64,000 nt of DNA from WTFY01 sp964614915 (GCA_964614915.1 CAZTNC010000019.1:186001-250000), one strand, 5' to 3'. Positions 55,219-63,469 are shown, counted from the first letter of the stretch. Program-made: numbers and translations. The notes: generated by a model not told the origin, from the letters alone.

Positions 55219-56826
55219 ATGGTCAACTTTAAACCTCTGCCATGTCTCATGGCGGCAGCCATTCTGGTGCTTGCGCAGGCTGTCGGAGCGGTGGGCTTGC
55301 CGGATGTCCCCAACACCCATCACAACCCCCATCATAAAATGACGCCAAACCACACACATATGGGTCAAGCGTTGACCAACGGCCGATTCGATTTCTGGTC
55401 ACGTTTGCGCTTCGAGAGTGTGGAAGATGATTTTCCAAGCGGCCACCCTCTCGCTGACACTAACAAGGCCGATATGATCGTCTTGCGCAATGCACTCGGT
55501 TACACAACGGGTCGCTTCCATGGTTTCTACGCCCGAATCGAGGGAGAGGTCAATGATGTATTGAACTCGGACAGGGCACTAAACCTTGATGGAGACTTCA
55601 CTACCCCTCAATTTCGCGGCGAAACCCCCTTTGGGGCAAAACTTCCGGGGGCGCCTGCTGGACTCAAGCCGCCGGCATTCGGACCACCCCCTCACATCCC
55701 TGCAATTAATCGGCATGCCGAGGGTTATGCCATTATCCCGGACAATGACTTTGAGGAGATCAATGAAGCCTATATCGGATGGCGTGCTCCAACGGGTGGC
55801 TGTCCCAGTGCACCTGGACCATGCGATGGTCCTCTTTCGTTCAAATTAGGGCGTCAAACTATCATTTATGATAATCACAGGTGGGTTGGAGATGTGATCT
55901 GGCGCGGAAACAACGTGGCAATGGATGCCTTCAGGGTAGACAAGACGCTCGGAAAACTTGGGATTTCCTACGCCTACCTCGACAAGGTGAAGCGACTGTT
56001 TGGTCCGGATTCCGCTTTCGATGAGTGGAAAATGGATGATTCACATCTAATCAACATCTCCTACAAGCTCCCGCAGTTCAACGGTAAAATCGTTGCATAC
56101 GGGTATCTACTAGATTTCGATAATAACCCACGTACCCCCTTTGTTGAGGGCACAGGAAGGGCACCTCCTTTTATAGGTCCGGTGATTTTTGACTCGGAGA
56201 CCTTTGGTGTCCGGTTCAAAGGCAGACACGAAATTAGTGATAGATTGGATATACAGAGCGAATTAGAGTGGGCGAACCAGGACCCCACAGATGATGCGAA
56301 GCATCTGGATGACAATGACTATTACAACATTGAGTTCGGAGTCAGGTTTGGCGGCACGCGAGTCGACAACCTCGGCTTCATGCCCATTGGTGAACCTACC
56401 TACCAGATAAGAGTAGGGTACGAGGTCTTGGAAAGTAACGGTACTAATGCATTGCAGACTCCATTGGCTACAGTGCACGCCTTCAACGGCTGGGCTGATA
56501 AGTTTGTAGCCGCTCCTGGTGGCTCGGCAACGCCTCTTGGCGGCATTGAAGACACCAGCATTACCCTGACTGTTTTGGGTCTTTTCGGTAACAAGATCGG
56601 CAAAAACAAGCTTGTCATTAATTACCATGACTACAGCACAGACAGATCGTACATGTCAGGAACCAATCGCATTTCTGATTATGGAGATGAGTGGGGCATC
56701 CTGTGGGGTAAGCCCTTCATGGGTAAATTCCTGTTTGCAATCAAGTACACGGACTTCGAAAGTGAGGACGGATTCTCCACAGACACCGAGAAGTTCTGGA
56801 CACTGCTGCAATACCGCTTCAAATAA
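55219..56826 (+). CDS. Outer-membrane beta-barrel porin (alginate-export-like)
   Basis: 535 residues. A signal peptide covers about residues 1-26. The mature part starts with a His-rich stretch (NTHHNPHHKMTPNHTHMG), then alternating beta strands such as RFDFWSRLRFESVEDD, LRNALGYTTGRFHGFYARIEGE and DEWGILWGKPFMG, typical of the alginate-export/outer-membrane porin group. The C-terminus ends in YRFK, with the aromatic one from the end. GGAGG precedes the ATG at 55219. Its convergent neighbour is the thiocyanate operon, so a role in passing thiocyanate or another anion is possible but untested. Codon use is less GC-rich than the housekeeping genes. Confidence 0.8.
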   Translation: MVNFKPLPCLMAAAILVLAQAVGAVGLPDVPNTHHNPHHKMTPNHTHMGQALTNGRFDFWSRLRFESVEDDFPSGHPLADTNKADMIVLRNALGYTTGRFHGFYARIEGEVNDVLNSDRALNLDGDFTTPQFRGETPFGAKLPGAPAGLKPPAFGPPPHIPAINRHAEGYAIIPDNDFEEINEAYIGWRAPTGGCPSAPGPCDGPLSFKLGRQTIIYDNHRWVGDVIWRGNNVAMDAFRVDKTLGKLGISYAYLDKVKRLFGPDSAFDEWKMDDSHLINISYKLPQFNGKIVAYGYLLDFDNNPRTPFVEGTGRAPPFIGPVIFDSETFGVRFKGRHEISDRLDIQSELEWANQDPTDDAKHLDDNDYYNIEFGVRFGGTRVDNLGFMPIGEPTYQIRVGYEVLESNGTNALQTPLATVHAFNGWADKFVAAPGGSATPLGGIEDTSITLTVLGLFGNKIGKNKLVINYHDYSTDRSYMSGTNRISDYGDEWGILWGKPFMGKFLFAIKYTDFESEDGFSTDTEKFWTLLQYRFK

Positions 56827-56873
56827 CAACCTGGTAGGCAGCCTTCACTGGAAGGCAGGACTTACACTAACCC

Positions 56874-56903
56874 GAGGGGTGCAGATTGCACCCCTCTTTT
56901 TTT
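56874..56903 (+). terminator. Rho-independent terminator of the porin gene
   Basis: Perfect 10-bp stem GAGGGGTGCA (56874-56883) and TGCACCCCTC (56887-56896) with a 3-nt loop, followed by seven T. It lies 47 bp after the porin stop. Confidence 0.95.
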
Positions 56904-57450
56904 GTGCGAAGACCTAGCGCCAATCGCAATCTCTTGCACGGATCATCAGGTGAAGTTCACCCCCCATAGGAAATTATGAAGCAAGATCCACGGAAGCTGA
57001 TCCAACCACCTGAGCGGCCACGGGCCCGGACCCTGGCAAAGCCCCAATGCACAGCCACATCAACAATCAGCTGGATCGCTTCAATTGCCGAGATATGCGC
57101 TTTCAGGTAGTCGACCACTCTGGAAGCTGGATCGAATAGTCGCGGCTTCGCTCTTGACATTGTGATCTTGAAACCCAAGTCCTACATACACCTGATCGTA
57201 CGTGCAGGTTCCCGGATTCATCGCCGGACTCCTTCGACCAGCGCGCGAAATGGAGCAATGACAGAGAAACTGGTCCCGGAGTTTCGTCCGTAGATTTGGG
57301 CGCGAGTTGCGCGCAGTACAAGCATTACTGCATGAGTTGCACGACGCCTTGCCTCAGCAGATGTGGATTATCAGGCAGGTAGGACGAACTTTCGTCCGAG
57401 AAGGATTTATCGTACGGAGTGGCGGCCTGTATTTTTATTTACAAGCCAGC
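56904..57450. other. Unassigned region between two terminators
   Basis: 547 bp between the porin terminator and the cbtB terminator. Open frames of 70-75 residues occur on both strands, for example on the minus strand near 56957-57178, but none is recognisable and no ribosome site is convincing. A 16-bp perfect palindrome GGACGAA-CT-TTCGTCC lies at 57382-57397. A degenerate mobile element is possible but unproven. Confidence 0.45.
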
Positions 57451-57497
57451 CAAAAAATACAGGCTTGGCCCGCGGTCATCATGACCGTGGCCAAGCC
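57451..57497 (-). terminator. Rho-independent terminator of the scn operon, after cbtB
   Basis: A long hairpin with arms GGCTTGGCC (57462-57470) and GGCCAAGCC (57489-57497), and an inner stem CGGTCAT/ATGACCG. On the minus strand it is followed by TGTATTTTTTG, a six-T run. It lies 45 bp downstream of cbtB and marks the end of the transcript that begins at scnB. Confidence 0.9.
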
Positions 57498-57542
57498 ATC
57501 GAGAGGAATTCTCAGCAGTTTCCTGTGATGTTTCCCAAATGC

Positions 57543-57737
57543 CTAGTGGCAAGGGAAAACTACGGTATGGCGAACATCATGGGCTGCATTGTGCACCGCA
57601 GCCGAATGTGCAAAGCCTACACCGTACAAGATTACGGCACCCAACAAAAAGGCAGCGGCAACCTGTAAGGGACGCCGTGTTGCCTCAGAAATCGTTCCAT
57701 CACGCAGTTTTGCACTGGTTGCTATCTGATTTTGCAT
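57543..57737 (-). CDS. cbtB: CbtB-type cobalt transporter subunit
   Basis: 64 residues. A single membrane helix (LQVAAAFLLGAVILYGVGFAHS) is followed by the diagnostic His-rich end HNAAHDVRHTVVFPCH, with His44, 49, 53, 57, Cys63 and His64 as possible cobalt ligands. CbtB proteins are predicted cobalt importers, usually with CbtA, but no cbtA is visible here. The ATG at 57737 has GAGGAAA upstream. It is the last gene of the thiocyanate operon, just before a strong terminator, and so very probably serves cobalt delivery to thiocyanate hydrolase. Confidence 0.85.
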   Translation of the reverse strand: MQNQIATSAKLRDGTISEATRRPLQVAAAFLLGAVILYGVGFAHSAAVHNAAHDVRHTVVFPCH

Positions 57738-57805
57738 AGTTATCTTTTTCCTCGATTTAGTTAAAGCAGCAAATTAATCTGTGTTCGTTCGGTATTTGCT
57801 TATCT

Positions 57806-58654
57806 TCAATGGTGCCAGCTGTACTTCTTGATCATCATCGCGCAGGAGCTGTCCAGTATGTAGCCCATGATCCCGATGGTCAGTACCATCGCCGTCAAGT
57901 GGTCATACGAAAGTGTCTCCCTGGCATCCGCAATGGAATAGCCAAGTCCCGATGTCACCCCAAGAAACTCTGCCGGTACCAGCACGATCCATCCGACACC
58001 CAGCGCGAGCCGTACGCCCGTCAGGATATCGAACATGATGGCTGGCAGGATAATTTCCGTCACCATGTGCCAGGGTTTGGCACCCAGGTTGCGGGCCACC
58101 TTGAACCAGGCAGGGTCCACCTTCGCCAGTCCGGCTGCCGTAGCAAAGACGACGGGCCAGACCGCGGCAACCGCGATCAGGAATATGATTGCCCCGTTCC
58201 ATGTGGCAAACACGATCACAGCGATGGGCTCCCAGGAAAGCGGGCTGATCATACGGATCAACTGAAATGGCGAATTGCTGAGCTCACGAAAGACTACGCT
58301 GCGTCCAAGCAGGATCCCGATGGGTATCCCAACGACAATGGCAATGAGCAGTCCTGCCCCCAGACGATAGCCACTGGTCCAGACCGCTGCCTGGATCTTG
58401 CCAATCGCGATCAGCTCCGGAAATGCCTTGAGTGTCGGGATCGGCCCGAAGTCACTGAAGTTCGTGGTATCGGGATTGATGTAGATGAGGTACCCGCCTA
58501 ACCACCAGAGTGCAAAAAGGATCGCCAGGCCAGCAGCCCAGTTGAACAGGCTCTTGCCCAGCGATTTGGCCTTTTTCTTGCTTTGTGCGGCCTTCAGCGC
58601 CGCTGCGGAAGAATCCGCATCGACATCCACCACATCTACTTTGCCATTACTCAA
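57806..58654 (-). CDS. ABC transporter permease (nitrate/taurine/cyanate type)
   Basis: 282 residues with six membrane helices and the cytoplasmic loop GLAKVDPAWFKVARNLGAKPW typical of the SsuC/TauC/NrtB permeases. The start is a TTG whose first base overlaps the stop of the upstream gene as TTGA, with GAGGTG about eight bases before it; the N-terminus is long and charged before the first helix. It is co-transcribed with the binding protein and the ATPase. Substrate is inferred from context to be thiocyanate or a related small anion. Confidence 0.88.
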   Translation of the reverse strand: MSNGKVDVVDVDADSSAAALKAAQSKKKAKSLGKSLFNWAAGLAILFALWWLGGYLIYINPDTTNFSDFGPIPTLKAFPELIAIGKIQAAVWTSGYRLGAGLLIAIVVGIPIGILLGRSVVFRELSNSPFQLIRMISPLSWEPIAVIVFATWNGAIIFLIAVAAVWPVVFATAAGLAKVDPAWFKVARNLGAKPWHMVTEIILPAIMFDILTGVRLALGVGWIVLVPAEFLGVTSGLGYSIADARETLSYDHLTAMVLTIGIMGYILDSSCAMMIKKYSWHH

Positions 58655-59943
58655 AGTACGAACACCTCGGATCGAATGTACGGATCGCCTTCCTGCGGCA
58701 CACTCGCATCATTTCTCCATTTCGGATTGGCCTCCAACGCATTTTTCACAAAGTCATAATTGACCAGATCGTCGGATACGTGCTGCGGAGTGAGCGTTTC
58801 CAGGAATCGCGCATCACCTGTGACCACGGTCTCCTTCAGGTCACTGACCACGAGCTCCGTAGCCGAGCGATACGGCCAGGCCTGGAAGTCAATCCTGTTC
58901 TGTCCCCAGTCCGGATGCTTGATCGCAGGCGGGTTCTTGTAGTAGGCGGGGTCGTAGAACATCATCGCACGTTTCACGACTTGCTTCGGTACTGGCAGGT
59001 AACCCTTGCCGTCACGTGAAAGCAGCTCAGACATGGACTCCCTGTTCTCAGCGAGTGTGATCTGCGCCCTGACCACCGCGTTGTGTACCCCTTGCGCCCA
59101 AGCAGCACGATCCGGATCCATGGCGTCTTCTTCGTGCATCACAACCACACAGCAGGGGTGTCCTTTCCAGGCATCACCGGTGAAGCGCAGCACTTTTCCG
59201 CCTGCCTTGAGCTCACCCAGAGCGTTGAAAGGCTCGGCCACACAGTAACCATCGATGGTTCCCGCAGCCAGTGCAGGCGGCATGGAGGGCGGTGCCAGGA
59301 CAAGGAAGTTGCATTCATCATCCGCCAGCTTCGCAGATTGCGGCCTGATGACCGGCTTGATGCCGGCTGCCTTCATGATCCTTTGCGAAACAATGTTGTG
59401 GATCGAGTACCAGTACGGCACGGCAAACTGCTTGCCACCGAAGTCCTTGGGCTCGTTGATGCCACTCTTCTTGCCCACCAGCACAGCAGACCCGTTGGTG
59501 TGGTCCCAAGCCGTGATCTTGATCGGGTACTTGTTGTTGTAGCGCATCCATACCGGAATCGGTATCAGCATATGTGTCAGGTTGAAACGGTGCGCTGCAA
59601 AGGCTTCCACCAGTGGCGACCAGCCACGAATCAGTGTCGGCTTCACAGAATCAATGCCTTCATCCTTGAAGTAGCCCAGATCATGGGCAATCAGGAGTGC
59701 GGCCGCATCCGTGATGGGGATGTAACCAATCTTGATGACCGGGTCCCATTTTTTCTTGGCGAAGGTGGGCATCGGCAAAGCACCGGCTCCACCTCCCAGA
59801 GCAGCCAGGCCTCCCACCTGCAGCAATTCACGCCGGTTGATACCGGTACCCAGCACCCCCTTGAACAGCGGGTCGTACTCTATGGCGAGCCTGGGATCAT
59901 CGGTTTGTATCCCGTCGCCATGCTTTTCGTAAATTTTCTTCAT
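58651..59943 (-). CDS. ABC transporter substrate-binding protein (NrtA/SsuA-like), Tat signal
   Basis: 430 residues. After a 35-residue n-region the signal NRRELLQVGGLAALGGGAGA carries a twin arginine (Arg37-Arg38), so Tat export is likely. The mature part is of the NMT1/NrtA type: IKIGYIPITDAAALLIAHDL, LTHMLIPIPVWMRYNNKYP and TIDGYCVAEPFNALGEL. The family binds nitrate, cyanate, bicarbonate, or sulfonates. In an operon with thiocyanate hydrolase, thiocyanate is the likely ligand. The ATG at 59943 follows AGGA; a TTG 15 bases upstream is in frame. Confidence 0.88.
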   Translation of the reverse strand: MKKIYEKHGDGIQTDDPRLAIEYDPLFKGVLGTGINRRELLQVGGLAALGGGAGALPMPTFAKKKWDPVIKIGYIPITDAAALLIAHDLGYFKDEGIDSVKPTLIRGWSPLVEAFAAHRFNLTHMLIPIPVWMRYNNKYPIKITAWDHTNGSAVLVGKKSGINEPKDFGGKQFAVPYWYSIHNIVSQRIMKAAGIKPVIRPQSAKLADDECNFLVLAPPSMPPALAAGTIDGYCVAEPFNALGELKAGGKVLRFTGDAWKGHPCCVVVMHEEDAMDPDRAAWAQGVHNAVVRAQITLAENRESMSELLSRDGKGYLPVPKQVVKRAMMFYDPAYYKNPPAIKHPDWGQNRIDFQAWPYRSATELVVSDLKETVVTGDARFLETLTPQHVSDDLVNYDFVKNALEANPKWRNDASVPQEGDPYIRSEVFVL

Positions 59944-60009
59944 GTCGGAATTCCTCAAATCGTTACTCTCGTAGTTAATAGGATCTGAAGTGCACTTTCA
60001 GATATTATT

Positions 60010-60840
60010 CTAGTTTCCTACCAGTTCAACATCCTGTTGACTGGTATCGTCCCCTTCCTCATCGGGACTGTCAACAGGCACGCCTGCCGCCTGATGGAAT
60101 ATTTCCATCAGATTCGCACGCATCGCCTGAACCTCGGGATCCTGCCTTTCTCGTGGATCTTCCAGGTCCACCTTGAAATCATGAACAATCTTGCCTGGCG
60201 AACCTGCCATGACCAATGCACGATCAGCCATGATGACTGCCTCATCGATATCGTGGGTGACCATCACCAGATTGAACCCCAGCTGTTTCGAGATCGCCCT
60301 TACATCTTTTTGCAGTGTTGCCCGCGTGAATGCATCCAGTGCCGAAAAAGGCTCATCCAGCAGCAACAGGTCTGGCTCCATCACCAGAGAGCGGGCAAGC
60401 GCGACACGCTGTTGCTGACCACCAGAGAGGTCTTGCGTATTGTTCTGCGCAAATTCATCAAGATGTACCAGATTAATCACTTCGGCCACCCGCTTTTTCA
60501 TTTTCTCCTCCGGCCAACGTGCAAAGCGCAAGCCGGTGCCTACATTCTGTTCTACCGTCATCCAGGGAAAAAGATGTGGTGCCTGAAACATCATTATCCA
60601 ATGTGAGGAGGGCTCCGTAACATCTTTTCCGTCAAGCTGTACAATGCCGCTGGTTTTCTCCAGCAGGCCAGCCAAGATATGCAAAAGCGTTGACTTCCCG
60701 CAACCGGAGCGACCAATGATGACCAGTGCCTCGCCGGGTTCCGCCTTGACATTGACTTTCTCAAAGGTAAGCGGGGTTTTCGCGGTATAGCGATGGGTAA
60801 GGTCGCCAATATCGATGCGTACGCCGTTGCGTCTTTCCAT
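60010..60840 (-). CDS. ABC transporter ATP-binding protein (NrtD/SsuB/TauB type)
   Basis: 276 residues. Walker A is GRSGCGKST (about 43-51), the signature is LSGGQQQRVALARSL and Walker B is LLLLDEPFSALD, followed by VTHDIDEAVIMADRALV, the H-loop and the residues typical of the nitrate/taurine subfamily. The C-terminal tail of about 50 acidic residues (DSPDEEGDDTSQQD) is longer than in most members. It is co-transcribed with the binding protein, 66 bp apart. Confidence 0.92.
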   Translation of the reverse strand: MERRNGVRIDIGDLTHRYTAKTPLTFEKVNVKAEPGEALVIIGRSGCGKSTLLHILAGLLEKTSGIVQLDGKDVTEPSSHWIMMFQAPHLFPWMTVEQNVGTGLRFARWPEEKMKKRVAEVINLVHLDEFAQNNTQDLSGGQQQRVALARSLVMEPDLLLLDEPFSALDAFTRATLQKDVRAISKQLGFNLVMVTHDIDEAVIMADRALVMAGSPGKIVHDFKVDLEDPRERQDPEVQAMRANLMEIFHQAAGVPVDSPDEEGDDTSQQDVELVGN

Positions 60841-60962
60841 ATATGTTTTCTGCCTCTACGTCCGGTCTTCATCTTCTCTATCTTGCCGGTTCATCTGTCT
60901 TACACGCATACACTGCATAAAAATCAGGCAAGGGTCGAATCAGGTCTGGCTGCTGTCCCCTT

Positions 60963-61325
60963 TCATTCCGCAATGATCTTGTCGGACCATTCCACGCTTT
61001 CCACGAAGGTGGTGGGATTGCCGGGCTGAGCTCCAGCTTTCGCCATATCGTCCTCACTCACACCTCTGGCTCTGGAACATGCGCCACAACATTCGATGCG
61101 CACACCGTTTCCGATCGCTTCATCCCACTGCTCGGCTACAGACGGCCAGCCCAGTGGAACCATGTTCTCGCGAACCACAGGGCGCGCCAGACAAACGGCC
61201 TCACCGAGCAGAAATATCCGCACCTCATGGCCTGCACCTGCCAGAGCATTTGCATGTCCGAAAACCATTGCCGCCCGTGTCGGGTCATCGCTCCCCCACG
61301 AAGACTTCATAAATATATTTGCCAT
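60963..61325 (-). CDS. DsrE/DsrF-like family protein
   Basis: 120 residues with the DsrE fold: MANIFMKSSWGSDDPTRAAMV, then HEVRIFLLGEAVCLARP and RIECCGACSRARGVSEDD. Cysteines are at 45, 79, 80 and 83. DsrE-type proteins carry sulfur as persulfides in sulfur oxidation. Between the P15K and ABC genes of a thiocyanate operon, it may bind or hand on sulfur released as COS or sulfide. This is inference; the enzyme reaction itself needs no such protein. AAGGACG precedes the ATG. Confidence 0.8.
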   Translation of the reverse strand: MANIFMKSSWGSDDPTRAAMVFGHANALAGAGHEVRIFLLGEAVCLARPVVRENMVPLGWPSVAEQWDEAIGNGVRIECCGACSRARGVSEDDMAKAGAQPGNPTTFVESVEWSDKIIAE

Positions 61326-61357
61326 CGAGTATCGTCCTTAGTTTCAGCGTCTATCGG

Positions 61358-61744
61358 TCATGTACTGTTGAGACGCTTGCTGACAAACTTCATGCGAAGC
61401 GCCAGTTCATCTTCATCAATCAATCCGCGTTCAATCATCGAATGGGCAAGGGCCAGCAGCTGACGCTCCGGGTAAGGAACATCCTGATACAGGCTCTCTG
61501 AGAGCACATCCTCCTCATTCCTGCGCTCCAGCACAGGAAGCGTACATTGCTCAGCGGAAAGTGCCTCGCAGGTCGAGTCCAGGTTGATCTTCCAGGGGGG
61601 CTCGGGATTATCCACACCGTACTGTTCGGCCAAATCTTCCCACACCCTTCCCTGCTTGCGGACCTTCTCCAGCAGCGAAACCGAAGAAAATTCCGGCTCC
61701 TGGTTCTCCGGGTCAGCGCCCAAATTCTTGTCCTGGCTGCCCAT
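61358..61744 (-). CDS. Thiocyanate hydrolase maturation protein, P15K-like (nitrile hydratase beta N-terminal-like)
   Basis: 128 residues. It resembles the N-terminal part of nitrile hydratase beta subunits and the P15K protein that delivers cobalt to the gamma subunit of thiocyanate hydrolase in Thiobacillus thioparus. The recognisable part is the helical block SLLEKVRKQGRVWEDLAEQYG and the end YPERQLLALAHSMIERGLIDEDELALRM. It starts 12 bp after the scnC stop, the arrangement seen for P15K. A GTG three bases earlier is an alternative start; no strong ribosome site, so coupling to scnC is likely. Confidence 0.75.
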   Translation of the reverse strand: MGSQDKNLGADPENQEPEFSSVSLLEKVRKQGRVWEDLAEQYGVDNPEPPWKINLDSTCEALSAEQCTLPVLERRNEEDVLSESLYQDVPYPERQLLALAHSMIERGLIDEDELALRMKFVSKRLNST

Positions 61745-61756
61745 CACGTGATCGCT

Positions 61757-62449
61757 TTAGTGCCCATGCACCGGGTTGGCTGCCTTGTGTACAGGCCGTT
61801 TGTCATCGCCCTTGCGGTCCGGATGAGGCAGCGCCACGCCCAGCATGCAGTCACGCGTCACGATTTCAGCGAGCTGGTCTTCACTCCAGTCCTCCGTGCC
61901 TTCAGGTCGCATCGGCATGACCATGAAACGGCACTTCTGGTTGGAATCCTCGACTCTCACCTCGACATCTGCGGGAATCTGCAGACCAAACTCTGACAAC
62001 ACCTGACGTGGCCAGCGAACCAGTCTGCGACGGTAGTTGGGCGTCCTGTACCACTCGGGGGAATGGCCCAGGATCGGTCTCGGGTAGCACGAACACAACG
62101 TGCAGACCACCACGTGATGCACGGATGGAGTGTTCTCGAGTACGCGCAAATCACAATAGTCACTGGGCGTCCCGAATCCCGTCGGGTTCAGCCAGTCGAT
62201 CCCAACTTCCTTGCTCGCAGTGAAGCCATCTTCGAGCGCCAGCTTCTTGAACTCGGGATCCAGCCAGGACTTCGCCACGAGCCGAGCCGCCGGCAGCGGA
62301 CCGATGCTATGCGCAAATTCCGCAAAACGACGATGATCCTCAGCGCTGAAAAGGCCCTTTTCAATGGCCAACTCGCGAACCGCAACTTCCAGAACCTCGA
62401 AGTCGCTTACTTCATCCACCATAGGTGCAGGCTTATGTTTCTCTGCCAT
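61757..62449 (-). CDS. scnC: Thiocyanate hydrolase gamma subunit (cobalt catalytic subunit)
   Basis: 230 residues, homologous to nitrile hydratase alpha. The cobalt claw VCTLCSCYP has Cys116, Cys119 and Cys121; threonine after the first Cys is the cobalt-type form (Fe-type has Ser). In the Thiobacillus enzyme two of these Cys are oxidised to sulfinic and sulfenic acid. Downstream blocks WYRTPNYRRRLVRWPRQVL and VEVRVEDSNQKCRFMVMPMRPEGTEDW match the family. The enzyme hydrolyses thiocyanate to carbonyl sulfide and ammonia. GAGAGGAA precedes the ATG. It is third in the order scnB-scnA-scnC, as in Thiobacillus thioparus. Confidence 0.95.
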   Translation of the reverse strand: MAEKHKPAPMVDEVSDFEVLEVAVRELAIEKGLFSAEDHRRFAEFAHSIGPLPAARLVAKSWLDPEFKKLALEDGFTASKEVGIDWLNPTGFGTPSDYCDLRVLENTPSVHHVVVCTLCSCYPRPILGHSPEWYRTPNYRRRLVRWPRQVLSEFGLQIPADVEVRVEDSNQKCRFMVMPMRPEGTEDWSEDQLAEIVTRDCMLGVALPHPDRKGDDKRPVHKAANPVHGH

Positions 62450-62498
62450 GATTATTCCTCTCTATACAATCTCTTTTTATCGGTTCAACCCGCCGGAC

Positions 62499-62852
62499 TC
62501 ATGCAGGCTCCAGCCAGCGTTCTGAAAATTCCGTCTGCAGGGTGTCGTTCGCATACACGTCGGGATACTCGGGCCAGAGTTCCTGTTGTTTGAAGCGCAC
62601 GATGTAGAACCACTCGGGCTTGTCGACATTGTCCCAGGCCTCATCCTCCGGAGCCGGGCTTTCATGCGTGACCACGGCCACGACACCCTCAGCACCCCGG
62701 GTATACACCTGGCACCGGGTGTAGAAGATGTCCGGCAGGTCCCGGATCCTGACCCGGTCACCGACCTTGAACTTCGGTGCCGGCGCCTCGCCTCTGAAAC
62801 ATTGCGGGTCGCCTTTCCCGGTCGCTTTCTCAGCGTGATGGCCTCTACTCAT
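62499..62852 (-). CDS. scnA: Thiocyanate hydrolase alpha subunit
   Basis: 117 residues, like the C-terminal half of nitrile hydratase beta. It has the SH3-like start FKVGDRVRIRDLPDIFYTRC and VYTRGAEGVVAVV, then WFYIVRFKQQELWPEYPD. The ATG at 62852 overlaps the end of scnB by 8 bp. It forms the heterododecamer with the beta and gamma subunits. A little shorter than the Thiobacillus alpha subunit (126 residues). Confidence 0.92.
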   Translation of the reverse strand: MSRGHHAEKATGKGDPQCFRGEAPAPKFKVGDRVRIRDLPDIFYTRCQVYTRGAEGVVAVVTHESPAPEDEAWDNVDKPEWFYIVRFKQQELWPEYPDVYANDTLQTEFSERWLEPA

Positions 62853-63276
62853 GGCGGTTTTTCACCTCTTCAATCTTATTCATTAGTTCTGTGAGCGTGA
62901 TGTGCTGCTTGTCCACCATGATCCTTGCGGCAGACAGCAGCCAGCGGCCGTAGTACGGCAGGCCCAGGTACTGGGTCTGTCCCAGGTCAACGTTCTGCCT
63001 GCGGCGTCTTTCCTCGGCATTCCAGACACCGCGCCATGCCAAGCACTCGCACGTCACGTACGTGTTCAACTCCCATTGCTCCTCTTCTTTTTCGTGCCAC
63101 TGGATGGTCACATCGGGCTCTCCGCCGACATCGTGCGATGTCCGCATGTAGGCCCTGTAGTGAGCGTTGTCGATCTCTGTGGGAAGGGGGGCATGCTGCG
63201 GCTGATGCAGAGCCGGTTGCAGTTGACCAACAATGTCAATGTGCCGCATTACTTTTTGTCTGGTGTCAGATGGCAT
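62845..63276 (-). CDS. scnB: Thiocyanate hydrolase beta subunit
   Basis: 143 residues, related to the N-terminal half of nitrile hydratase beta. The middle part is VTIQWHEKEEEQWELNTYVT and CECLAWRGVWNAEERRRRQN, followed by YLGLPYYGRWLLSAARIMVD and an Ala/Glu-rich helix. GAGGAG eight bases before the ATG at 63276. It is the first gene of the operon, divergent from a CynR-like regulator gene with 193 bp between starts. Confidence 0.92.
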   Translation of the reverse strand: MPSDTRQKVMRHIDIVGQLQPALHQPQHAPLPTEIDNAHYRAYMRTSHDVGGEPDVTIQWHEKEEEQWELNTYVTCECLAWRGVWNAEERRRRQNVDLGQTQYLGLPYYGRWLLSAARIMVDKQHITLTELMNKIEEVKNRHE

Positions 63277-63469
63277 GACTTCAAACTCCTCTTATTTTCT
63301 GCTTATCCGGATGTCAAACACGCGGCCTTGCGTGCCAGATAGTTCAGGGTACTTCAGTATTCGCTTATATACTTATTTTATGGGGCCTTAATATGAGATA
63401 ATGACAAGTCTAAAGGAGTTATGTTATTAATCCAAGACTTTATATTTATCAAACTCATAGGGATTAGCT
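63277..63469. promoter_or_regulatory. Divergent regulatory region, scnB and the CynR-like gene
   Basis: 193 bp, AT-rich in its right half (63355-63410). It must hold both promoters and the LysR-type binding site. A direct repeat CTTAT occurs at 63364-63368 and 63372-63376. I could not choose a specific -35/-10 pair or T-N11-A site with confidence. Confidence 0.5.

Noticed and set aside
57307..57528. 73-codon plus-strand open frame near the cbtB terminator
   Set aside because: It runs over the terminator hairpin and has no recognisable motif.
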